Source of the DNA: Natronomicrosphaera sp040876735
Lineage (GTDB): Bacteria > Planctomycetota > Phycisphaerae > Phycisphaerales > Phycisphaeraceae
Length of the DNA stretch: 64,000 nt
Direction of reading: 5' to 3'
NCBI GenBank assembly: GCA_040876735.1
Contig: JBBDPC010000070.1
Coordinates: forward strand, 41,819 to 105,818
This document shows, one piece after another, positions 43,588 through 50,004 of this stretch (its first letter is position 1; each line of letters starts with the position of its first letter). The translations under genes were made by a program, and so were the position numbers. The notes beneath the pieces were generated by a model. That model was not told the DNA's origin, searched no databases, and saw only the letters and a program-made list of their open reading frames with translations.

Positions 43588-45768
43588 TCATCGGTCACGG
43601 CGCATCATCATCGCGGCGCCGCCGAGCATCAGGACGCCGAGCGTGGCCGGCTCCGGAATGGCGAAGTTGCCATCGTAGTTAAACAGGTCGCCCGTGCCGC
43701 CGGGCAGGGTCAGGTGCAGCTTGTTCCCGAGCAGCGGCAGTTCCTGGGCCTCGCCGGTTTCACGGTTGAGCCGCCAGATGCTTTCCACCGAATCGTCGAA
43801 CTCGAGGACGAAGGACAACTGGGTCTGCTCCGCCGTCAGCCCGGGGCCTTGTCGCAGGTTCACGAGCATGAAGTAGATGTCGTCTTCGTCATCGATGAAG
43901 ACGCCGATCAGCCCGTTGCGGTCGGCCCCTTCGCCGACGACTTCGACGCTCTTGAGCAGGTTGTCGTTGCCGGTGCCGGCGGTCCAGTTGGTCAGGCCGG
44001 AGGGTGCGTCATTGGTGTCGCCTTCCGATTCGCCCGGCACGTGATGCAGCGCGGTGCTCTCGAGCATTCGCAGGCTCTGGCCGAGCCGCGCGATTTCGCC
44101 ATTGGTGGCCGCGGTGTGGGTGTACATGCTGCTGGGCGTGCCGTCGTAGTTGAGCAGGCCGGTCCAGCTTTCGACATTCGGCTCGAAGACGAAGTAAGAG
44201 AAGCCCTTCGCGCCCGCCGCCATGTGGGTGTACGCCTGGAAGCGCAACTCCGAGTCGCTCGGCAGACGATGGTGCGTATCTTCGAACGACTGGAGCCAGG
44301 CCATGAACGGCACATTGTACTGCTTCGCCTTGTCACGGATGAGCGTCAGGTTTTCCCAGTACAGGTCGTAGTTGAAGAAACCGGGGCTGTGGCGGAACGG
44401 GTAATGGTCGTAGCTGAGCACGTCCGGCTGGACGATGGTCATCAGGTCGTCGATGTACTGCTCATAGCTGTAGTCCGGGTTCGAGTCATTGCCCCATCGC
44501 TGAGCCGGCACGGCGAGGTTGGGGTAGGCGTTGACGTACACCATGCGCTGCGCGTCGATGGAGCGGACGTAGTCGGCGACGGGCCTGGTGATGTCCTCCA
44601 TGCCGCCGGTGGGCGAGGTGTGCCGCGAAGGTTCGTCGCGGATCATGTAGGCGGTCATCCCCGGCGCGTGGGAGGCGGTGTGGACGTCGGTGCGGCCCTT
44701 GTCGTCGAGCGTGGGATAGGAGCGGATGTTCTGCCCCATCCAGTGCGTGGCCAGGCCGGCCTCGGCGGCGCGGTGGAACGTGTTGTCGTTGGCCAGGACG
44801 GTATTGAGACCGACCTCTATATAGAGGTCGGTGTCGGTATCCTCGTGGAAGCCGTAGGCGTTGAGCATGAACGGGTTGTTGCGGACCCATGTCTTGCCGG
44901 GCTCGTCCGGGGCCGTGCCCGGGTTCGGCGGCGAGGAGAAGGAGTTGTTCCACGCCAGCTCGTTCTGGCCGGTCCCCGAGCCGGGCGCAAGGGCGGTGTC
45001 GGAGATGCGCAGGTCGTCGATCTGAAACTGGCCGGCATCGGGGTCCGAGGGCGGGTTGACGTTGGCGGCGCCGACGCGGAGCGTGGAAGCGTAGGGCTGG
45101 AAACCGGTGAAGCCGTTGCCGGTGGCGATGGGCGTGCCGTCCTGGTAGAGCCGGGCCTGCCCGGCATTGTCGACGGTGACGGCCAGGTGCGTCCACTGGT
45201 TGCCCAGCACGTTGTCGGCCTGGAGCGTGTGCGTGACACCGTTGGCGTCGGTGGCGGCGAAGTGGATGGACGTGCCGAAGTTGTACATGCGCCAACTGTT
45301 CGGGCCCGCCGCCTGGGCGACGATGTCGCGCTCCTGGGCCCCCGTCTCGCCGGGACGATACCAGAACTCCACGCTCAACTCCCCCTGCCGGCCGATCGAA
45401 TAAAGGTCGGTTTCAGGCGTGTCCACCGCCAGGGCGTCCCGGAGTTGGAAGGCCATCGACCCCGCCGGCGCCAGCGACGGCAGATCGGTGCTCAACCATG
45501 CCGACCCGGCCGCGTGCTGGCGCGTCAAGTGCAACTCGGCATCCGTGGCGTCGAACACGCGCTCGCCGTCCGGGGCGTCGCGCGTGTCGGCCATCGTGTC
45601 GAACGTGAACAGGCCAACCGTCTCGCCATTGGCCGCCGGCGTCAGCGCCATGGCCAACGCCAGCGCCAGCAGCAGCCGGCCCCAGCTCAAGGCCTTCCCC
45701 GCCGTGTGGCTGCGGGGCACGGCGGACCGCATCGCGCCCCCCCTCGGATGGTCCACTTGATGATTCAT
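43588..45768 (-). CDS. LamG/TIM-barrel PEP-CTERM surface protein, copy 2
   Basis: 726-residue exported protein, paralogue of the one encoded at 23236-25404. A basic N-region and signal peptide (about 30-48, cleavage near ANG) precede a LamG-like sandwich (about 50-260, ELSVEFWYRPG, THLAVTVDNAGQARLYQDG). The putative glycosidase barrel (about 295-655) has NTVLANDNTFHRA, IRDEPS (Glu candidate acid/base) and SYDHYPFR. The tail is PEPATLGVLMLGG then MMMRRDR, a PEP-CTERM anchor. Start ATG 45768 has GGAG 6 nt upstream. The two copies share most of the barrel but differ in a loop after RDEPS (an insertion of a few residues here) and around LPSDSELRF. It follows the frameshifted pseudopilin by 20 bp. 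Confidence 0.83.
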   Translation of the reverse strand: MNHQVDHPRGGAMRSAVPRSHTAGKALSWGRLLLALALAMALTPAANGETVGLFTFDTMADTRDAPDGERVFDATDAELHLTRQHAAGSAWLSTDLPSLAPAGSMAFQLRDALAVDTPETDLYSIGRQGELSVEFWYRPGETGAQERDIVAQAAGPNSWRMYNFGTSIHFAATDANGVTHTLQADNVLGNQWTHLAVTVDNAGQARLYQDGTPIATGNGFTGFQPYASTLRVGAANVNPPSDPDAGQFQIDDLRISDTALAPGSGTGQNELAWNNSFSSPPNPGTAPDEPGKTWVRNNPFMLNAYGFHEDTDTDLYIEVGLNTVLANDNTFHRAAEAGLATHWMGQNIRSYPTLDDKGRTDVHTASHAPGMTAYMIRDEPSRHTSPTGGMEDITRPVADYVRSIDAQRMVYVNAYPNLAVPAQRWGNDSNPDYSYEQYIDDLMTIVQPDVLSYDHYPFRHSPGFFNYDLYWENLTLIRDKAKQYNVPFMAWLQSFEDTHHRLPSDSELRFQAYTHMAAGAKGFSYFVFEPNVESWTGLLNYDGTPSSMYTHTAATNGEIARLGQSLRMLESTALHHVPGESEGDTNDAPSGLTNWTAGTGNDNLLKSVEVVGEGADRNGLIGVFIDDEDDIYFMLVNLRQGPGLTAEQTQLSFVLEFDDSVESIWRLNRETGEAQELPLLGNKLHLTLPGGTGDLFNYDGNFAIPEPATLGVLMLGGAAMMMRRDR

Positions 45769-45788
45769 CGTCTGCTCCGGTCTGGCCG

Positions 45789-46635
45789 TTATTGAAGGTC
45801 CGCGTCCACGAAAAAGTGGCTGCTGGAATTGCGCGAGTGATAAGCCGTGCTGGTGTCCCCGCTGGGATGAGGATCGTTGTAGAACTCGCCTTCCGGGTCA
45901 GATCGCCACTGGACGTGCCCGTCGCGGTAGAGGTAGTTGTACCCTGCCAGTTCGTGCACCTGGACGTCGCCGCCGGGCGCATGCACGTTTGTTCCCCAGC
46001 AGGCGAGGATGACGAAGCCGCCGCCATACCGGCTCAGCTTCAGGCGCCGTGCCGCCTCGCTCGGCGTCAGGGGGTCAGGGATGGGGTTGGCTTCGGGATA
46101 GGGGACGGGCCGGTACATGTACGAGCCCGGCACCTGGTTGCCATCCGTCACCGTCAGCCAGTCGTCGTAGGTGTCGTTGAGCGTGTAGAACCACTCCTCG
46201 GCCCCGCGGCCGAACACCGACCACGTCGGATCGAAGAAGGCCGAGGGCTCGCCGAGGTATTTGATCGATCAGTGACGCGGTGCCATATAGCCCTTCCGGC
46301 CGCGCACCGCCGCTGATCCATGCCGTGGCTGCGATCTCGTCCCCCGCGCCCAGCAGGAACCCGCCCCCGCCGGGGATCGAGTCCCCGTGATCGGCGGCGT
46401 AGGAGGCGATCGCGATGCCGATCTGGCGCTCGTTGCTGGCACATTGAATCCGCCGGGCAACCTCACGGGCCTGGCTCAGCGCCGGCAGCAGCAGCGCGAT
46501 CAGCATCGCAATGATGGAGATAACCACCAGCAGTTCGATCAGCGTGAAGGCGGTGGGTCCGCGACGGGCCAGACGGGGGAGACTGTTCACCGCCGGCTTC
46601 GTCGGCATGACTTCGGCACGAGGAAAGCAAACCAT
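45789..46635 (-). pseudogene. Pseudopilin copy 2, disrupted by a 4-bp GATC duplication
   Basis: Paralogue of the pseudopilin encoded at 25426. The first part (46635 to about 46271) encodes a leader, FTLIELLVVISIIAMLIAL and SQAREVARRIQCASNERQIG, up to GTASLI. There GATCGATC (46263-46270) shifts the frame. Removing one GATC continues as KYLGEPSAFFDPTWSVFGRG, matching KYLDGPAAFFDPTWTIGGRT in copy 1, and the rest (to 45789, ending HFFVDADLQ) is intact. Without correction the protein ends about 75 residues later in an unrelated Arg-rich frame. The start at 46635 has AAAGG upstream; 46608 is an alternative. It is either a recent inactivation or a sequencing/assembly error. Confidence 0.85.
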
Positions 46636-46663
46636 GGCACGTCACCTTTCCAGGGGGAGAGGG

Positions 46664-46699
46664 AAAAATCCCGCGGCAGGCCGGGGAACCTGCCGCGGG
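46664..46699 (-). terminator. Strong Rho-independent terminator after the PEP-CTERM gene
   Basis: On the minus strand CCCGCGGCAGG (46699-46689) pairs perfectly with CCTGCCGCGGG (46680-46670) over an 8-nt loop and is followed by ATTTTT. It lies between the PEP-CTERM gene and the frameshifted pseudopilin, like the hairpin at 27160-27194 in module 1. Confidence 0.85.
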
Positions 46700-46723
46700 T
46701 AAGAGATCGTGCGTCGTCCGCGA

Positions 46724-47599
46724 TCACGCCGCGGCATGCCGCCGGCGCAGGAGCAGCGTCAGACCGCCGACGCCCAGCAGCGCAAGGCTCGCCGGCTCGG
46801 GGATGGCGCTGGTGTAGGCCAAGTCGTCGATGAAGTAGGTGTTGGTGCCTGAATTGTCGAACGCGCCGTTGCCGCCGCCAAAGAAGCCGAAAGCGTTGAA
46901 CGCCCTAGCGCTACGGTCCTGGTTCAATCCGAGGGAGTTGTAGATACGGGCCACTTCGGTGCCGTTGTCATCCCACAAGATGACCTCCAGCGTGCCGGGG
47001 TTGGGCACGGGGTTGCCGTCACCCAACGGGTTGGCCGTGTAGGTCATCTGGAAAGCGTAAGCGCCGTCGTCGAGAATGACGGATCTGGAGTTCGTGGTGT
47101 CGTTCGTACCATCGTTGTTGTACTCGATGAAATCGCCGCCAAAAGCTGTAGCCATGACGGTATTCCTATCGGGAAGGCCGTCAGGGGCAATCCGGAGCCC
47201 GAGAACGGTATCATCGCTTGGATTGACGTTATTCGTATCGAAATAACCAACATAGTTGACTGTGTCTCCGTTGATTTTGTCCAAGTACAGTTCGCCAGAA
47301 GCCTGAACGGAGTCGAACACGCCGTAGGTCGTGCCGAGCGTGGTGTCGGCGTAGTAGTGCACGGTGTTGCGGGCGAAGGTGCCGCCCGCTTCGCCGGCGG
47401 GGTCGCCGAGCGTGTTGTTGCTTGCGGCGCTGAAGCCGAAACCCGACGCGCCGTTGTTCAGGCCGGTCCAGCCGTCGGCGGAAGGGTCGGACGAGAAGTC
47501 CTGCGTCTCGATCGCCGCCTGGGCGATACCCGCTCCACCGAACGTCAACATTCCCACCGTGAAGCATGAACCGAGCATCGTCAATGTGAATCGTTGCAT
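46724..47599 (-). CDS. PEP-CTERM surface protein
   Basis: 291-residue exported protein. Start MQRFTLTMLGS at 47599 is chosen because GGAG lies 7 nt upstream and a normal signal peptide (cleavage near AQA, about residue 27) follows; the frame is open further upstream. The mature part is acidic and Asn/Gly/Asp-rich with beta-strand pattern (YYADTTLGTTYGVFDS, LYLDKINGDTVNYVGYFD, FIDDLAYTS), consistent with a jelly-roll or LamG-like domain, but no named family is recognised. The C-terminus is PEPASLALLGVGGLTLLLRR, almost identical to that of the gene ending at 27206. It occupies the same position after the FadR-type regulator as that gene but has a different body. Probable surface binding or structural protein. 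Confidence 0.82.
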   Translation of the reverse strand: MQRFTLTMLGSCFTVGMLTFGGAGIAQAAIETQDFSSDPSADGWTGLNNGASGFGFSAASNNTLGDPAGEAGGTFARNTVHYYADTTLGTTYGVFDSVQASGELYLDKINGDTVNYVGYFDTNNVNPSDDTVLGLRIAPDGLPDRNTVMATAFGGDFIEYNNDGTNDTTNSRSVILDDGAYAFQMTYTANPLGDGNPVPNPGTLEVILWDDNGTEVARIYNSLGLNQDRSARAFNAFGFFGGGNGAFDNSGTNTYFIDDLAYTSAIPEPASLALLGVGGLTLLLRRRHAAA

Positions 47600-47940
47600 C
47601 TTTGTTCTCCAGAAATGTGAATGGAATCGTTTAACAGCAACCGTTCCCCCGGCGGCACATATGAGCATCACGCGTGTCATTTCCTCCTCCCCCCTTGAAA
47701 GCCATTCGGTTCGCCGGGTTTCAAAAACCCGCATCATCAAGTGAAACGCCCCTCACGGATTGACGCGCCGTAAGAGGAACAAGGCTGTGTTCCTCAACGC
47801 CTCCCCGCCTCGGACGTGGGGCCGCGCTGATGCCGCTTTGCCCTTACCCAATGCATGACGCGATCCTCCTTGGAAGTGAAAGGTGACCGTGTGGGTGACA
47901 ATCGCCCGACGACGGACGAGAGGCGTTGGTTTCCACGGGG
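47600..47940 (-). promoter_or_regulatory. 341-bp leader region of the PEP-CTERM gene
   Basis: Gap between the regulator stop and the PEP-CTERM start, 3.7 times longer than its equivalent in module 1. It holds a 20-codon ORF with a perfect ribosome site (47794-47856), a hairpin GAGGAACA/TGTTCCTC (47774-47795) overlapping its stop codon, and a second hairpin CGGGTTT/AAACCCG (47715-47731). A leader-peptide or mRNA-structure control of the abundant surface protein is possible but unproven. Confidence 0.4.
47794..47856 (-). CDS. Possible 20-residue leader ORF
   Basis: ATG at 47856 is preceded at 8 nt by a full AAGGAGG (47871-47865). The peptide MHWVRAKRHQRGPTSEAGRR is strongly basic and ends inside an 8-bp hairpin. 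No homologue is recognised. The unusually good ribosome site in a region otherwise without genes is the only support, so it could equally be a chance ORF. Confidence 0.35.
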   Translation of the reverse strand: MHWVRAKRHQRGPTSEAGRR

Positions 47941-48627
47941 CTATCCGACCCAGTCCGGCAGCCCGCGCTTGCGGATCATCTGCTCCACCGCCTCCCGAGC
48001 GGCGCTGATGTGCTGACGCATCACCTTCTCGGCACGGTCCGGCGCATCGTCGACGATGGCATCGAGCACCGCCATGTGCTCGCGGTAAACCACGTGGGGG
48101 TCGCGATCGGCGCGGACCACCTTGCCCAGCAACCGGTAATTGTCCGCCAGACGGATCAGCATTTCGTTGTCGGCCAGGTGCAGCAGCCGATGATGCAGCC
48201 GCCGGTCGAGCCGGGCCATCTCCACGAGCTTGCCCTCCTCGGCCCGCTGCAGCATCGCCTCGACCATGGCGGTGAAGTCCTGGTAGTCCGCATCGTTCAG
48301 CCGGCCACAGCAGAGGCGGGCGACCAGGCCTTCGTGCATCTCGCGAACACGAAAGCCTTCGATGAGCATGTCGGCGTCGATCCGCCCGACGAAGACGCCG
48401 CGGTTGTCCACCGTGTCCACCAGGCCGGTGCTTTGCAGTTCCAGCAGCGCCTCGCGGACCAGGCCCTGGCCGACGTCGAACTGCCGGGCAAGGTCCTGCT
48501 GGCGCAGCTTGGTGCCGGGGCGGCAGTCGCCGTTGAGGATCATGTTCTGAAGCTGCTCGCGGATCTTGTGCCGTGTGACCTGCCGCGGGGAGCGGGGGGC
48601 GGTATTCGGTGAAGTTGTCTCGGCCAT
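47941..48627 (-). CDS. FadR-family GntR transcriptional regulator, copy 2
   Basis: 228-residue FCD-type GntR regulator, colinear with and very similar to the one encoded at 28226-28915; long stretches are identical (FDVGQGLVREALLELQS, REMHEGL, ARLCCGRLNDAD, LADNYRLLGKVVRA, HISAAREAVEQMIRKR). The winged helix is at about 35-75, with FCD metal-site residues in DRRLHHRLLHLAD and MRQHISAARE. Start ATG 48627 has GGGAG 8 nt upstream; a TTG at 48657 is in frame but unsupported. It heads the minus-strand module 2 and is divergent from the DapA-family gene at 48910. The conserved promoter suggests both regulators may bind the same operator. Confidence 0.9.
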   Translation of the reverse strand: MAETTSPNTAPRSPRQVTRHKIREQLQNMILNGDCRPGTKLRQQDLARQFDVGQGLVREALLELQSTGLVDTVDNRGVFVGRIDADMLIEGFRVREMHEGLVARLCCGRLNDADYQDFTAMVEAMLQRAEEGKLVEMARLDRRLHHRLLHLADNEMLIRLADNYRLLGKVVRADRDPHVVYREHMAVLDAIVDDAPDRAEKVMRQHISAAREAVEQMIRKRGLPDWVG

Positions 48628-48670
48628 TGGCGTCGCTCCCGAGATGTCCCGCCCCAAGTCGGCCGCGTGA

Positions 48671-48742
48671 GAAAAGAGTGGACAGGGCAGCCGACTATCG
48701 ATAAAACTGCTTTTATTATAGATAATCCGCCGCCGCCGTCAA
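48671..48742 (-). promoter_or_regulatory. Sigma70-type promoter and operator of FadR-type regulator 2
   Basis: On the minus strand, -35 TTGACG (48742-48737) and a perfect -10 TATAAT (48720-48715) are separated by 16 nt. GTTTTATCGATAGT with the palindrome TATCGATA (48703-48696) and CCTGTCCACTCTTTT follow, as at 28963-29028. Conservation of these non-coding blocks between paralogous promoters, while surrounding bases differ, points to a protein-binding site. Confidence 0.75.
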
Positions 48743-48909
48743 GGGGTTTTTTCGATCCGATCGAGAAAGACTTTGAGCCGGAGCCGCCGGACGCCAGTGC
48801 GGCCGCGTCGGTTTGAGCCGGCCTGGTTCGCGTCAACGCTGGCGCGACGGGTGCCGGGCGCCCCCGTTACCATTCACTTCAGACCTCACCCTGTACGAGG
48901 AGTCCGCTC

Positions 48910-49866
48910 ATGGCACGTCCGCTGGATCGCACCACTTACCGGGGGCTGTGGGCGGCCGTGCCCACGCCCTGGACCGACGCGGGCCGGCTCGACGAGCCCG
49001 TGCTGCGGCGCAACTGCGAAAAACTGGCCGCCGCCGGCGCGGACGGCATCTACACCACCGACAGCGATGGCGAGTTCTACGCGATCGAGTTGGACGCGTT
49101 CCGAGCCCTGGCCCGCGTGTTCGGCGACACGGTCGCGGCGGCGGGCGTCGACGCCGCCATGGGCGTGACCTGGAGCCACACGCGCGGCACGATCAATCGG
49201 ATCAAAGCGGCCTGTGACGCCGGCGTACCCAACGTGCATGTGGCCCTGCCCTTTTTCATGCCGCTGGCACCCTCCGATGTCGATCCGTTTTTTGAAGACC
49301 TGGCATCCGCCGTGCCCGAGGCCCGATGGATTCACTACGCCCATCCCCGCACCGCGCCGCCCCTGCGCGGCGCCGACTACGCCCGCCTCGCCGCCCGGCA
49401 CGAGCAGTTGATCGGCACCAAGCTCGGCACGAGCGACTTGACCGAATTGGCGGACATCCTGCTCGGCTCACCCGACCTGGCGCACAGCGTGGTCGACCCG
49501 ACAATGGCCCCGGCCATGATGCTCGGGGCGGTGGGGTGTTGCAGCTACTGGTTCAACACGCTGCCGCGCTGGCACCGGGCATACATGGACCACTGCCTCG
49601 CGCATCGCTGGGACGAGGCGATGGCCTGCCACCGCCGGCTGATGGGCTGGGAACTGAACCACATCCGGCCGCTGCGCGAGAAAGGCTACCGTCACGGCAT
49701 CCTCGGCAAAGCCCGCGGCGCGTTGAGCGGTTTCCTGGAAGACAGCGGCCGAACCCAGCCCCCCTACCGCCCCGTGCCCGCCTCGCTGCAGCGTTCGCTT
49801 CGCGAGGCGTTCGCCGCGTACTGGGCGGGCGAGCTTGAACAGGAGCGGGCCCCGGCGTCCACCTGA
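48910..49866 (+). CDS. DapA/NanA-family (dihydrodipicolinate synthase-like) lyase
   Basis: 318-residue class I aldolase-type TIM barrel. The Schiff-base Lys is in LIGTKLGTSDL (about residue 168) and the catalytic Tyr in WIHYAHPR (about 141); the N-terminal GLWAAVPTPW and AAGADGIYTTDSDGEFY motifs fit the family. Members cleave or form C-C bonds of 2-keto acids (DapA, NanA, KDG aldolase, keto-deoxy-galactarate dehydratase). Start ATG 48910 has GAGGA upstream. It is divergent from FadR-type regulator 2, paralleling the aldolase gene divergent from regulator 1, so a keto-deoxy-sugar-acid substrate is likely by context. Confidence 0.84.
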   Translation: MARPLDRTTYRGLWAAVPTPWTDAGRLDEPVLRRNCEKLAAAGADGIYTTDSDGEFYAIELDAFRALARVFGDTVAAAGVDAAMGVTWSHTRGTINRIKAACDAGVPNVHVALPFFMPLAPSDVDPFFEDLASAVPEARWIHYAHPRTAPPLRGADYARLAARHEQLIGTKLGTSDLTELADILLGSPDLAHSVVDPTMAPAMMLGAVGCCSYWFNTLPRWHRAYMDHCLAHRWDEAMACHRRLMGWELNHIRPLREKGYRHGILGKARGALSGFLEDSGRTQPPYRPVPASLQRSLREAFAAYWAGELEQERAPAST

Positions 49867-49909
49867 GCGACCGATCTCCGGAAGGCTAAAGCGCATCATG
49901 CCCTGTCTT

Positions 49910-49942
49910 GTCCGAGCCGACTTCACAGAAGCCGGCTCGGAC
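49910..49942. terminator. Hairpin between convergent genes
   Basis: GTCCGAGCCG (49910-49919) pairs with CGGCTCGGAC (49933-49942) over a 13-nt loop, between the lyase gene and the six-hairpin glycosidase gene. There is no T-run; it may serve both directions. Confidence 0.5.
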
Positions 49943-50004
49943 GGAAATGACCCGCCGCACGGCGGACGCTTTGTCCCCCCGAAGATCCAATCGCTTGCAA
50001 GAAA

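Noticed and set aside
43483..45795. Open frame of 770 codons on the plus strand
   Set aside because: It is antisense to the LamG/barrel PEP-CTERM gene; the equivalent antisense frame at 23080-25302 shows the same bias, so conservation here follows from the sense strand.
47600..47740. N-terminal extension of the PEP-CTERM protein
   Set aside because: The frame stays open and AGGAGG precedes an ATG closely, but a normal signal peptide begins only at 47599, which has its own well-placed GGAG.
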